From assembly GCF_001263795.1 (NCBI RefSeq), contig NZ_LHUR01000032.1, forward strand, positions 1 to 40,110: 40,110 nt of DNA, in the 5' to 3' direction. A model generated the notes under the pieces. The model had not been told where the DNA came from. It was given only the letters and a program-made list of their open reading frames with translations, and made no database searches. Every line of letters starts with the position of its first letter. Position 1 is the stretch's first letter. The stretch is from Clostridium homopropionicum DSM 5847 (GTDB lineage Bacteria > Bacillota > Clostridia > Clostridiales > Clostridiaceae). This document shows, piece by piece, positions 16,991 to 25,896 of this stretch. The translations under genes were made by a program, and so were the position numbers.

Positions 16991-18202
16991 ATGAATATAT
17001 TTGAAAGTATTAAAATTGCATTAGAAAGTATCAAGGCAAATAAAATGAGATCTTTTCTAACAATGCTTGGAATAATAATTGGAATTAGCTCTGTTATTAC
17101 TATAGTTGCCTTAGGTCAAGGAGGTAAAAATCAGATTGCAGGAGAATTTGAAAAAATAGGAGCTGCCTCAGTAAATATCAATTTGGATACTTCAAAGGCT
17201 CAATCTACAGATTATTTCACTCTTGAAGATGTAAAACAAATAAAAGAAAAAATTGATACAATTAAATATGCGACGCCAGTAGTCCAAATGAGAGGAATGG
17301 TTGTTGCAGAGAATAAAAGTAAAACAGGTTTTTTTACTGGTGGATCACCAGATATTGTTTATATTAACAATTCAGAAATTACCTATGGAAGATTTTTTAA
17401 TGAAAGAGAATTCGAAAATGGAGCTGCTGTTGGAATAATAGACGAATATTCTGCAAAGGTTTTATTTGGGTATAAAGACGTAGTTGGAGAAAGTTTAAAG
17501 ATTGGAGAGGGTACCTTAAGTAAAAAAATCACCATAATTGGTGTGGAAAAAGGTTTTTCTAGTCCTTTCGGAGATGGCGAAAACAGTGGAAGACCCATAC
17601 AAGCAACAATTCCAATTACCTTTATGAATAACCTACAAAACAACGGAGTAAAGATTAAAGGAATAACTATTATGGCTAATTCAAAAGAAAATTCTGAATC
17701 AGCAGGATATAGTGCCATAAATATGATAGAAGGCAGACATAACAATAAAGGTAAAGAGCTATACAAGGCAGAAAGTGTACTTAAGGTTGTAGAACAAATT
17801 AATAGTGTACTTAATATTTTTACAGCTTTTATAGGAGCAGTAGCAGCTATATCCTTATTAGTTGGTGGAATTGGTGTAATGAATATAATGCTTGTATCCG
17901 TAACAGAAAGAACAAGGGAAATAGGCATTAGGAAAGCTATAGGGGCCACTACTAGAGCGATTTTAATACAATTTTTAACTGAATCTCTTATAATTTCTTT
18001 AATAGGTGGAATTATTGGAATGACCTTAGGAATTCTAGGAGCTGAACTTATTGGAAACGTTGCAGGAATTACACCTACGGTGTCTTTATCAGCCATACTA
18101 GGAGCAATACTTTTCTCCTCAGCTGTAGGTATTTTCTTTGGAATATATCCAGCTAGAAAAGCAGCAAAATTAGATCCTATAGATGCTTTAAGATATGAAT
18201 AA
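16991..18202 (+). CDS. MacB/FtsX-type ABC permease
   Basis: A 403-residue permease with the four-helix MacB topology: a first helix at about 20-43 (F-L-T-M-L-G-I-I-I-G-I-S-S-V-I-T-I), a large extracytoplasmic MacB periplasmic-core-type domain (about 45-270), and three C-terminal helices in the FtsX domain (about 280-400) including G-G-I-G-V-M-N-I-M-L-V-S-V-T-E-R-T-R-E-I-G-I-R-K as the conserved coupling region and the ending P-A-R-K-A-A-K-L-D-P-I-D-A-L-R. It completes the adaptor-ATPase-permease exporter. Export of antimicrobial peptides or toxins is a family-based guess. Confidence 0.95.
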   Translation: MNIFESIKIALESIKANKMRSFLTMLGIIIGISSVITIVALGQGGKNQIAGEFEKIGAASVNINLDTSKAQSTDYFTLEDVKQIKEKIDTIKYATPVVQMRGMVVAENKSKTGFFTGGSPDIVYINNSEITYGRFFNEREFENGAAVGIIDEYSAKVLFGYKDVVGESLKIGEGTLSKKITIIGVEKGFSSPFGDGENSGRPIQATIPITFMNNLQNNGVKIKGITIMANSKENSESAGYSAINMIEGRHNNKGKELYKAESVLKVVEQINSVLNIFTAFIGAVAAISLLVGGIGVMNIMLVSVTERTREIGIRKAIGATTRAILIQFLTESLIISLIGGIIGMTLGILGAELIGNVAGITPTVSLSAILGAILFSSAVGIFFGIYPARKAAKLDPIDALRYE

Positions 18203-18239
18203 GATAAAGAATAAAATTAGTGAATTTTAGGAGGATAAT

Positions 18240-19214
18240 ATGGCAGTAAAAGTTTACCCAAACATATACAAACAAGAAATACCATTACCTAAAAATCCAT
18301 TAAGAGCAATTAATAGCTATATTATATTGTCTGAGGATAGAAATTTAATTATTGATACGGGCTTCAATACCGAAGAATGCAAAAAGTCTTTAATGGATGG
18401 AATAAGTGAACTAAATATTGACCTAAGTAAAACAGATTTACTTGTGACTCATCTTCATTCAGATCATTCTGGGCTTGCATCTGATCTAAGTAAAGAGGGC
18501 GTTAGGATATACGCCGGCAAGATTGATGGAAAAATGATAAATCAAATGATTTATAGAGAATATTGGGCAAAGTATGAAGCCTATATGAAAATGTTTGATT
18601 TAGAAAAGGATAATGTGTCCTTTGAAGAACATCCAGGATATAAGTTTAGTCCAAAAGAACCAATTGATTTTATACCACTAGAGGAAGGCAATGTACTTAA
18701 GGTTGGTGAGTATTCCTTTGAGGTTGTGGATATTCCAGGACATACTCCAGGACACATTGGATTATATGAAAGAGAACATAAATTATTTTTCTGTGGAGAC
18801 CATATTTTAGATAAGATAACTCCAAATATAACCTTTTGGGGTTTTGACAGAGATATATTGTCTGTTTATTTTAATAGCTTAAAAAAGGTATACCAGTATG
18901 ATATTCAATTACTTTTCACAGCACATAGAGAAATTGTTAGAGATCACAAGAAAAGAATTAATGAATTACTAAGCCACCACGAACATCGACTAAATGAAGT
19001 AAAGAATATAATAAAAGAGAATAAGATGACAGTAAGAGACACAGCTGCCAATATGCATTGGGAACTAAGATATGATAAATGGGAAGACTTCCCTAGCGCA
19101 CAAAAATGGTTCGCATCAGGTGAAGCCATGTCACATTTAGAACACTTAGCCTATACTGAAAAGGCGCAGAAAACTGACGAGGACGGAATATTATATTATA
19201 AATTAAATAATTAA
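18240..19214 (+). CDS. MBL-fold metallo-hydrolase
   Basis: A 324-residue enzyme with the metallo-beta-lactamase fold. The metal motif H-L-H-S-D-H lies at 71-76, followed by D-I-P-G-H-T-P-G-H with a further ligand histidine, F-C-G-D-H with the bridging aspartate, and T-A-H-R near residue 225. The C-terminal 80 residues are helical with a winged-helix-like look (H-E-H-R-L-N-E-V-K-N-I-I). The length and ending suit the group of MBL hydrolases resembling lactamase-beta-2-like thioesterases; the substrate is unknown. ATG follows TAGGAGG. It ends in a double hairpin terminator. Confidence 0.9.
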   Translation: MAVKVYPNIYKQEIPLPKNPLRAINSYIILSEDRNLIIDTGFNTEECKKSLMDGISELNIDLSKTDLLVTHLHSDHSGLASDLSKEGVRIYAGKIDGKMINQMIYREYWAKYEAYMKMFDLEKDNVSFEEHPGYKFSPKEPIDFIPLEEGNVLKVGEYSFEVVDIPGHTPGHIGLYEREHKLFFCGDHILDKITPNITFWGFDRDILSVYFNSLKKVYQYDIQLLFTAHREIVRDHKKRINELLSHHEHRLNEVKNIIKENKMTVRDTAANMHWELRYDKWEDFPSAQKWFASGEAMSHLEHLAYTEKAQKTDEDGILYYKLNN

Positions 19215-19220
19215 TTACTT

Positions 19221-19267
19221 ACAGAGGCCAGCCCCCTGGGAAATGTACCCAGGGGGCTGGCCCCTGT
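19221..19267. repeat. REP-like palindrome, GC-rich
   Basis: Arms 19221-19240 and 19248-19267 match at 19 of 20 positions (core GGCCAGCCCCCTGGG / CCCAGGGGGCTGGCC) around AAATGTA. The GC content is far above the surroundings. Its apex (CCTGGGA-ATGT-CCC) is shared with the element at 6249-6293, suggesting a dispersed family. Confidence 0.75.
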
Positions 19268-19297
19268 AAAAAATCGGGATTTTTATCTCGATTTTTT
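19268..19297 (+). terminator. Intrinsic terminator after the MBL hydrolase gene
   Basis: AAAAAATCGGGAT (19268-19280) and ATCTCGATTTTTT (19285-19297) pair at 12 of 13 positions around TTTT, ending in a T-run. It follows the REP-like palindrome directly, giving two hairpins back to back. A and T tracts on both sides allow action in either direction. Confidence 0.85.
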
Positions 19298-19398
19298 ACG
19301 TATTTTTTACATATAATTCTATAAAAAATGTTATTATTAATATACATATCTTAGTATTAATTATACTTAGAGCATGAAGCCCTAGGAGGAACATGTAA

Positions 19399-20709
19399 AT
19401 GGAAATTGCAAGAAAGACAAAATATCTATTTGTTATATCTTTTGATGGATTATCTACAGTAGACTTTGAATATATATCTACACTGCCTAATTTTAAGGAA
19501 TTTATCAAGAAAGCTTCCTATTGTAAAAAGGTTTATAGTGTATATCCTACTCTTACTTATCCGGCTCATGCAACAATAGTAACCGGTAAATATCCTAAGA
19601 ATCATGGAATTATTAATAATACCTTGTTTCAACTTAATAGAAAAAAGCCAGACTGGTATTGGAAAAGACAGTATTTAAAAGGAGAAACCTTATATGATTT
19701 AGCAATAGAAAGAGGTATGAAGGTTGCAGCCATATTATGGCCAGTTACTGCCAAATCAAAAATTCAATATAATATGCCTGAAGTTTTGGCAAATAGACCA
19801 TGGCAAAATCAGATTATTGTGTCTATGTTAAATGGCACCCCCTTTTACCAATATAGGTTAAACAAAGCCTTTGGTCATTTAAGAAGTGGTATAAGACAGC
19901 CTAATCTAGATAATTTTGCTCATGAGGCATTTTTGTATACTATAAAAAATAAAAGACCCAATCTATCTTTAATCCATTACACAGATTTAGATACTACAAG
20001 ACATATTCACGGTTTTCATTCGCAAAATGCAATGGAAGCATTAGAAAGGCATGACAGAAGGCTTGGAGAGATAATAAATACACTTAAAGAAAGTGGTATT
20101 TATGAAGAAAGCACTATAGTATTGTTAGGAGATCACAGTAGTTTAGATGAAGATAAGGTAGTTAATTTAAATGTGCTTTTGAGGAAAAAAGAGTACATTT
20201 GCGTAAACAAAAAAGGAAACATTAAAGACTATAAGGCGATTGTTAAAAACTGCGATGGTTCAGCTTATCTTTACTTAAAAGACAAAGAGGATGAGAAGTT
20301 AAAAGAGGATATATACAATTTACTTACAGATTTTAATAAGGATTTCAATTGCATTGAAGCTATATACAATAGGGAGGAAGCTATTAATTTTGGAGCAGAT
20401 CCTGAATGTACTTTCATCCTTGAAGCTAATAAGGGATACTATTTCTTAGATCAATTTGAAGGAGAAATAATTCGAGAGGTAAAAGACCATCATATAGGTG
20501 TAGTACCTGATTTTACTAGATCTACTCATGGATATTCACCTTTTAAGGAAAATTACACAACAGTTTTTATGGCAGTAGGAAAGGGTATTAAAAAAGGTGC
20601 GGTTATTGAAGAAATGAATCTGGTTGATGAAGGGCCTACACTTGGGAATCTTTTAGGAATAGAATTGAAAGAAGCAGATGGCAAAGTAATTTGGGAACTT
20701 ATTGAGTGA
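19399..20709 (+). CDS. Nucleotide pyrophosphatase/phosphodiesterase family protein
   Basis: A 436-residue member of the alkaline phosphatase superfamily, NPP-like. The first metal aspartate is D16 in I-S-F-D-G; the nucleophile is probably T53 in P-T-L-T-Y-P-A-H, followed by T-I-V-T-G. Further ligands are in H-Y-T-D-L-D-T-T-R-H, L-G-D-H-S and R-S-T-H-G-Y. Such enzymes cleave phosphodiester bonds in nucleotides or phospholipid head groups. No signal peptide is visible, so it is probably cytoplasmic. ATG at 19399 follows TAGGAGG. The UMF1 transporter gene lies 59 bases downstream and may be co-transcribed. Confidence 0.9.
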   Translation: MEIARKTKYLFVISFDGLSTVDFEYISTLPNFKEFIKKASYCKKVYSVYPTLTYPAHATIVTGKYPKNHGIINNTLFQLNRKKPDWYWKRQYLKGETLYDLAIERGMKVAAILWPVTAKSKIQYNMPEVLANRPWQNQIIVSMLNGTPFYQYRLNKAFGHLRSGIRQPNLDNFAHEAFLYTIKNKRPNLSLIHYTDLDTTRHIHGFHSQNAMEALERHDRRLGEIINTLKESGIYEESTIVLLGDHSSLDEDKVVNLNVLLRKKEYICVNKKGNIKDYKAIVKNCDGSAYLYLKDKEDEKLKEDIYNLLTDFNKDFNCIEAIYNREEAINFGADPECTFILEANKGYYFLDQFEGEIIREVKDHHIGVVPDFTRSTHGYSPFKENYTTVFMAVGKGIKKGAVIEEMNLVDEGPTLGNLLGIELKEADGKVIWELIE

Positions 20710-20768
20710 GTAGATAGAAAGAAAAAAGATAAAATAGAATTAATTCACCAAAAGAGAGGAAGGTATAT

Positions 20769-22010
20769 ATGATAGAGCTGAATAAGGTTGAAAAAAGCTG
20801 GGTAATGTACGATTGGGCAAACTCTGCCTACACATTAACTGTAACTTCTACTATTCTGCCACTTTATTTTAAAATGATCTTTGAAAATAATGGTGGAGCG
20901 GCTACTGTATCAACAGCTTACTGGGGGTATGCAAATTCAATAGCAACTCTTATACTGGCAATTTTAGCTCCTATTTTAGGAACTATTGCAGATTATAAGG
21001 GTTATAAGAAAAGATTTTTCAACATATTTTTTATTATGGGCGTAATATCAACTGCACTGCTTTCCATAGTTCCAAGCAATTATTGGCTTATAATTCTTGT
21101 TGTTTATATAGTTACAGCGGTGGGCTTTGCTGGTAGTAATGTTTTTTATGATGCTTTTCTTGTAGATGTAACCACTGAAGAGAGAATGGATAGAGTGTCT
21201 ACAATGGGCTTCGCAATGGGGTACATTGGAAGCACTATTCCTTTTATTATTTCCATGGCAATAGTTATTCTAGCTCAGTTCAACCTAATACCTTTGTCAG
21301 TAATAAGTGCATTTAAAATTTCTTTTATATTTACCTGTGTTTGGTGGACAGCTTTTACCTTACCTATGTTAAAAATAGTAAAGCAAGTGCATGGTATTGA
21401 TATAGAACCAAGTATAGTTAAAAACAGTTTTAAGAGAATAGCTAAAACTATTAAGAATATAAAGAGTCACAAAAAAGTGTTCTTATTCTTAATTGCATAT
21501 TTCTTTTATATTGATGGAGTAGACACAATAATAAAGATGGCTACTTCTTATGGAGCAGATTTAGGAATAAGCTCAATGAATCTTTTGATAATTCTACTTG
21601 TAACCCAATTTGTTGCTTTCCCTTTTGCTATTATTTATGGAAAGTTATCTGAAAAGCTTCAAGGAAAAAAGATGCTCTATATTGGAATAATAATGTATAC
21701 CATAATTTGTATTTATGCTTACTTTTTAGATAGTACTTTAGACTTTTGGATACTAGCAATGTTAGTGGCAACTTCACAAGGGGGAATACAAGCATTAAGT
21801 AGATCTTACTTTGGAAAATTAGTACCAAAAGAAAAATCAAATGAATTCTTTGGATTTTACAATATCTTTGGAAAGTTTGCAGCAATAATGGGACCTTTCC
21901 TAGTAGGAATAGTGACACAAATTACTGGTAAAACAAATAACGGAGTGTTCAGTATAATTATTTTGTTTATTGTAGGTGGGATTTTACTTATTAAGGTTCC
22001 AGAAGAATAA
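20769..22010 (+). CDS. MFS transporter, UMF1/Atg22-like family
   Basis: A 413-residue protein with about 12 helices. The N-terminus E-K-S-W-V-M-Y-D-W-A-N-S-A-Y is the signature of the UMF1 (Atg22-like) branch of the major facilitator superfamily; G-T-I-A-D-Y-K-G-Y-K-K-R fits the MFS loop between helices 2 and 3, and G-G-I-Q-A-L-S-R-S-Y-F is conserved in the C-terminal half. Atg22 exports amino acids from yeast vacuoles, but the bacterial substrate is unknown. Convergent with the nitronate monooxygenase gene. Confidence 0.92.
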   Translation: MIELNKVEKSWVMYDWANSAYTLTVTSTILPLYFKMIFENNGGAATVSTAYWGYANSIATLILAILAPILGTIADYKGYKKRFFNIFFIMGVISTALLSIVPSNYWLIILVVYIVTAVGFAGSNVFYDAFLVDVTTEERMDRVSTMGFAMGYIGSTIPFIISMAIVILAQFNLIPLSVISAFKISFIFTCVWWTAFTLPMLKIVKQVHGIDIEPSIVKNSFKRIAKTIKNIKSHKKVFLFLIAYFFYIDGVDTIIKMATSYGADLGISSMNLLIILLVTQFVAFPFAIIYGKLSEKLQGKKMLYIGIIMYTIICIYAYFLDSTLDFWILAMLVATSQGGIQALSRSYFGKLVPKEKSNEFFGFYNIFGKFAAIMGPFLVGIVTQITGKTNNGVFSIIILFIVGGILLIKVPEE

Positions 22011-22018
22011 AAGAATAA

Positions 22019-22059
22019 AGGGGTCAGATCCTTGGGAGTTTATCCCGGGTCTGACCCCT
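22019..22059. terminator. REP-like palindrome between convergent genes
   Basis: AGGGGTCAGA (22019-22028) pairs with TCTGACCCCT (22050-22059), with a partly paired inner part (TCCTTGGGA / TCCCGGG). An A/T-rich tract flanks each side, so it can terminate the transporter and the nitronate monooxygenase genes. GGGGTCAGA...TCTGACCCC is a core seen in dispersed palindromes of many bacteria. Confidence 0.75.
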
Positions 22060-22066
22060 AAAATTT

Positions 22067-23146
22067 TTACACTTCTTTGTATTTTTCTTCAGCTTGAGTT
22101 ACTAGTTCTTCAATTAAATCTTTAACAGAAATAATTTTATCTATTCTATAAACATTACTGCCACAGAATATCAAGCCTTCATCTAAATTGCCTTCTACAG
22201 CATTAATAAGAGCTGTAGAAATACAGTAAGGAGCTGTTTTAGGATCACAAGGCTTTAGACAGTTATAATAACATCTAACCTTATCAGGGGTAGAATAGAC
22301 TTTTTTAATAAATTTATTAGTTAGAGCTCTACCTGGCATACCAACAGGACTTGTTACAATTTGAATGTCTTCTTTTTTAGCATCAATGTACGCTTGCTTG
22401 TATTTTTCGTCAGCATCACACTCAAAAGTTGCTACAAACCTAGTTCCCATTTGTACTCCATCAGCACCTAAGTTCATTATCCTAGCTATATCATGTCCGT
22501 CAAAAATACCACCAGCTGCAACTACTGGAATATGCTTATTATACTTTTCACTAAAAGGCTTTACAGCATTTATAACATCAACAACTATGCCATCTATAGC
22601 ATATGAAGTATCCTCAATATGCTCCTTATGGAACCCTAAGTGTCCACCGGCTTTAGGGCCTTCAACAATTACTAAATCAGGTATCCTATTGTATTTTTTA
22701 TCCCAAGTTTTGCAGATCAAAGAAGCCGCTTTGCCTGAAGATACAATTGGAGCAATTTTAACATTGCTTCCAGCAACAAGCTTAGGTAAATCAAGAGGAA
22801 GTCCAGCTCCAGAAATAATTAAATCAATTCCTGCTTCCACAGATGCTTTTACAAAATCATTATAATTATTTGTTGCAACCATAAGATTAACCCCTAATAC
22901 TCCATTAGGAGCTAGCTCTCGTGCAAGTTGAATTTCTTTTTTTAGAGCTCTTACGTTTGCTTCAAAATTATTCTTAAGAAAGTCAGGTTCCTTAAAACCA
23001 ACTTGTGCCGCAGATATTACTCCAATTCCTCCAGCATTTGCAACAGCAGATGCTAATTTGTGAAGTGATACGCCAATTCCCATTCCGCCTTGAATGATTG
23101 GCTTTCGTGCTTTTAAATCTCCGATTATTAACTCTGGTAATTTCAT
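22067..23146 (-). CDS. Nitronate monooxygenase (NPD/FabK-like flavoprotein)
   Basis: A 359-residue TIM-barrel FMN enzyme. The N-terminus K-P-I-I-Q-G-G-M-G-I-G-V-S and G-G-I-G-V-I-S-A-A are typical of the 2-nitropropane dioxygenase family, and A-A-G-G-I-F-D-G-H-D with G-A-D-G-V-Q-M-G-T-R-F forms the phosphate-binding end of the barrel. The C-terminal part has clustered cysteines (C-Y-Y-N-C-L-K-P-C-D, then Y-C), common in clostridial members and possibly structural. The family oxidises alkyl nitronates; FabK enoyl-ACP reductase is a homologue and an alternative, though no fatty-acid genes are nearby. A small AGTCAA-N6-TTGACT palindrome lies upstream, at about 23200-23217. Confidence 0.88.
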   Translation of the reverse strand: MKLPELIIGDLKARKPIIQGGMGIGVSLHKLASAVANAGGIGVISAAQVGFKEPDFLKNNFEANVRALKKEIQLARELAPNGVLGVNLMVATNNYNDFVKASVEAGIDLIISGAGLPLDLPKLVAGSNVKIAPIVSSGKAASLICKTWDKKYNRIPDLVIVEGPKAGGHLGFHKEHIEDTSYAIDGIVVDVINAVKPFSEKYNKHIPVVAAGGIFDGHDIARIMNLGADGVQMGTRFVATFECDADEKYKQAYIDAKKEDIQIVTSPVGMPGRALTNKFIKKVYSTPDKVRCYYNCLKPCDPKTAPYCISTALINAVEGNLDEGLIFCGSNVYRIDKIISVKDLIEELVTQAEEKYKEV

Positions 23147-23237
23147 TTTTTTATCACCTATCTTTATTTAATAATAAAATTGTAAATAAAATATTAATTG
23201 AAGTCAACAATTATTGACTAATTGTAATTATAAAAAC

Positions 23238-24104
23238 TCATTGTTGATCCTTTGCTATTATAAATACTGATGCTAAAATTAGTAAGGTTCCAACAATAAT
23301 TGTAAAGCTAAGCTGTTCATTAAATAATATTATTCCCATAATTATACTTACTATAGGCTCAAAGGTTCCAAGTATAGAAGCTGAAGAAGCACCAATTATT
23401 TTTACTGCTTTAATAAATAAAACAATTGATATAATAGTTGAAATCAACGATATTCCTATGTAAGAAGAAAGGATATATATATTAAATTGAAGAACAAGTT
23501 GTCCCATAAAAATACTAAATATTAAAAAAACAGTTCCAGCACATACAGAAAAATAGAAAACTTGTACACTATTATCTAACTTCTTTAGCTCAGGATGATT
23601 AATTCCCATAACGCAGCCAGCAAAAGTAAAACCTGAAAGGAGGGCTAGAAAAGCTCCCTTTAAATTTATTTCATTAGAGTTTATACCTATTAAAACATAT
23701 ACACCAATTAATGAAATAAGTAAGGCTAAGATTTTATTTTTAGTTAAAGTTTCTTTATATACAATATAGTTCAGCACTATTACAATGGCAGGATAAACAA
23801 AATGCATTGTAGTAGCAAGGCCAACAGATATATAGTTATAGGACAAGAATAAAACAATTCCTGTTGAAGTATAGCCAAGGAGGCCTACTAACAAAATAAT
23901 ATACAATTGTTTCTTATTAATATTCAAAGAAATTTTTTTAATATAGAAATATATTAAAAGCATTATAGCTGCTAACAAAAATCTAAAGGACAATAAGGTC
24001 GTAGCATTACTTCCGCTATTATAAGCTATCTTTGCAAATATAGGCATAAATCCAAAGGCTGTAGAAGATAGAATGGCAAATATAATGCCAGGAAGTTTTC
24101 TCAT
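23238..24104 (-). CDS. EamA/DMT-family transporter
   Basis: A 288-residue protein with ten predicted helices in two EamA repeats (about 5-135 and 145-283). The repeats carry the usual elements: A-F-G-F-M-P-I-F-A-K in helix 1, T-T-M-H-F-V-Y-P-A-I near the end of the first half and G-T-F-E-P-I-V-S-I-I-M-G in the second. Family members export amino acids or other metabolites; the substrate is unknown. Start ATG follows GGGGGT. A palindromic site lies in its promoter region. Confidence 0.93.
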   Translation of the reverse strand: MRKLPGIIFAILSSTAFGFMPIFAKIAYNSGSNATTLLSFRFLLAAIMLLIYFYIKKISLNINKKQLYIILLVGLLGYTSTGIVLFLSYNYISVGLATTMHFVYPAIVIVLNYIVYKETLTKNKILALLISLIGVYVLIGINSNEINLKGAFLALLSGFTFAGCVMGINHPELKKLDNSVQVFYFSVCAGTVFLIFSIFMGQLVLQFNIYILSSYIGISLISTIISIVLFIKAVKIIGASSASILGTFEPIVSIIMGIILFNEQLSFTIIVGTLLILASVFIIAKDQQ

Positions 24105-24153
24105 ATTAATACCCCCAAATGTTCATAGACACTATATGAGTATAACACATAAA

Positions 24154-24174
24154 TATGCAATAAACTATTGCATA
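24154..24174. promoter_or_regulatory. Palindromic operator candidate in divergent promoter region
   Basis: TATGCAATA (24154-24162) and TATTGCATA (24166-24174) form a perfect nine-base inverted repeat around AAC. On the minus strand a TATACT -10-like box lies just downstream, so the palindrome covers the place of the -35 element of the EamA gene. This would suit repression of the exporter. No regulator gene is adjacent. Confidence 0.5.
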
Positions 24175-24282
24175 AATAGATTAAGTTGAATAAAAATCTT
24201 TTTATAGAGTATGTGTAACCCTTTGGGTATATATTTCATAATATTATTAATAGTAATCACTTTAAAAGGCTAAGGTGTATTT

Positions 24283-24513
24283 ATGAGGAATAGTTTAAGA
24301 TTTTGGATACCTTTTGGACTATTCATTTTGTTAGCATTTGGATTTTTTATTTTTACAGGAAACAGTATATATGGATGGTGTATATTATTAATTTTTTATC
24401 TTTTTATATTTTTACTTAGAGATAGGATATTTGAAGAAAAATTCATAAAAAATGTACCAACATGGCTATTTATTTTTCTAATGACATTCTTTTTATATGC
24501 TTTTACAATATGA
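24283..24513 (+). CDS. Small hypothetical membrane protein
   Basis: A 76-residue protein, almost entirely hydrophobic, with three likely helices (about 8-25, 28-45, 59-75) and a charged loop R-D-R-I-F-E-E-K-F between the second and third. ATG at 24283 is preceded by AAGGTG, and a strong terminator follows 68 bases after the stop, which together support a real gene. I recognise no family. Confidence 0.6.
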   Translation: MRNSLRFWIPFGLFILLAFGFFIFTGNSIYGWCILLIFYLFIFLLRDRIFEEKFIKNVPTWLFIFLMTFFLYAFTI

Positions 24514-24581
24514 GATTTTATATTAAGATTACTAATTAAAGCTTGTGAAAGGTACATAAGATTTTAAAAAAAGAAAATTGT

Positions 24582-24625
24582 AATTTAGGAGAGAAAGACA
24601 TTAGGATTTTTCTCCTAAATTTTTT
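24582..24625 (+). terminator. Intrinsic terminator
   Basis: A perfect 11-bp stem, AATTTAGGAGA (24582-24592) with TCTCCTAAATT (24611-24621), ending in a T-run. It closes the small membrane gene. The remaining 150 bases to the acetyltransferase gene are AT-rich; a TATAAT at 24665-24670 is the only promoter-like element I see. Confidence 0.85.
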
Positions 24626-24778
24626 ATATGTTATGCTAATTATAGATATTTATATATTTTATGGTATAATAATACAAAATACTTGATAATTTTATAGTTA
24701 ATTAAAAAGAAAAATCTAATAAGGGGATAAAACTTTGGAGTAATTAAATTTATATAAATAGATATGGAGAGCTGAAAT

Positions 24779-25372
24779 ATGACAGAAAAAGAAAAGATGT
24801 TAAGTGGGAAACCATACAAAGCATTTGGAGAAGAATTATTTAGTGAACGCCAATATGCAAAAGAAATGATATTTAAATATAATAATTTACATCCAAGTGA
24901 AATTAATAAAAGAAATGAGATTATAAGAAAATTATTTGGCAGGGCTGGTAAAGATTTTTTCATAGAACCACCATTTAGATGTGATTATGGGTATAACATT
25001 TCTATTGGAGATAATTTTTACAGTAACTATAATTGCACTATTTTAGATTGTGCAAAGGTTACAATAGGAGATAATGTAATGTTTGCACCTAATGTTAGCC
25101 TTTTTACTGCAGGGCATCCAGTTCACTTTGAACCACGAAACCAGGGAATTGAATATGCACTTCCAATTACTATTGAGAATAATGTTTGGATTGGCGGTGG
25201 AGTAATTATAAATCCTAACATTACTATTGGTGATAATGTAGTGGTTGGTTCAGCAAGCGTGGTAACAAAGGATATTCCTAGTAATTCAATTGCAGTGGGA
25301 AATCCTTGTAGGGTAATACGAGAAATAACGGAGCAGGATAAAAAATACTACTTTAAAAATTTAGAGATTTGA
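24779..25372 (+). CDS. Maltose/galactoside O-acetyltransferase family protein
   Basis: A 197-residue left-handed beta-helix acetyltransferase of the Maa/LacA family. The N-terminal maltose-acetyltransferase segment (K-M-L-S-G-K-P-Y, residues 6-13) is followed by hexapeptide repeats from about residue 70 to 185 (I-G-D-N, I-G-G-G-V, I-G-D-N-V-V-V-G-S-A-S-V-V). The catalytic histidine is H113 in T-A-G-H-P-V-H. It transfers acetyl from acetyl-CoA to sugar hydroxyls, as a trimer in the cytoplasm. The stop lies 14 bases before the next gene. Confidence 0.94.
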   Translation: MTEKEKMLSGKPYKAFGEELFSERQYAKEMIFKYNNLHPSEINKRNEIIRKLFGRAGKDFFIEPPFRCDYGYNISIGDNFYSNYNCTILDCAKVTIGDNVMFAPNVSLFTAGHPVHFEPRNQGIEYALPITIENNVWIGGGVIINPNITIGDNVVVGSASVVTKDIPSNSIAVGNPCRVIREITEQDKKYYFKNLEI

Positions 25373-25386
25373 TTTGGAGGATTAAT

Positions 25387-25884
25387 ATGAGGAAAGTAGT
25401 TATATTGGCTTTTATATTTTCATTTATATTTATTTTGGTAGGGTGTAATTCAAAAACAAAGAACTATGCTGAACCTATAAAAATTACCAAAGAAGATGAG
25501 AAAGTAATTTTAGAATACCTTGATACAAAAACCAATGATATTAGTTTACCAAGATACGGAAAAATGTACAGTTCTTTTATTGTTTTGGGAACAGATGCTG
25601 ACAAAATATACATATGGATGTTAAAAGAAGAGTACTTAAATAAGAATGGACAGGTAACCAGGGTAAGTGGGGTATCTTTACCAGCTGTTTTATATACTAA
25701 AGCAGGAAAGGATAAAATTGAAATTGAAGATCATAAGTACCCAGAAGACGGAAGTAGATATGTTGCAAGTATTATAAAACTATTTCCTGAAAGTGTTAGA
25801 AATGTAATGTTTGTTAATAATAACGAACGTGTAAAGCAACTTGAAGAAGCCATACAGAATAGGATTAAAGAAGATAAACAATAG
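25387..25884 (+). CDS. Hypothetical lipoprotein
   Basis: A 165-residue protein starting at the ATG at 25387, which has TTGGAGG upstream; an in-frame start at 25369 would sit before that site. The signal peptide ends in I-L-V-G-C with lipid-modified C20. The mature domain is charged and mixed alpha/beta, with no family I recognise. It lies 12 bases before the amj gene, so the two are probably co-transcribed. Confidence 0.8.
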   Translation: MRKVVILAFIFSFIFILVGCNSKTKNYAEPIKITKEDEKVILEYLDTKTNDISLPRYGKMYSSFIVLGTDADKIYIWMLKEEYLNKNGQVTRVSGVSLPAVLYTKAGKDKIEIEDHKYPEDGSRYVASIIKLFPESVRNVMFVNNNERVKQLEEAIQNRIKEDKQ

Positions 25885-25896
25885 AGGAGAAAGCAG

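Noticed and set aside
17383-18096. 237-codon open frame on the minus strand
   Set aside because: It lies wholly inside the ABC permease gene, has no ribosome site, and its Ile/Pro/Ser-rich product is a typical shadow of a well-conserved gene.
22365-22865. 166-codon open frame on the + strand
   Set aside because: It is antisense to the nitronate monooxygenase gene, whose product is clearly conserved; composition is that of a reverse-strand shadow.
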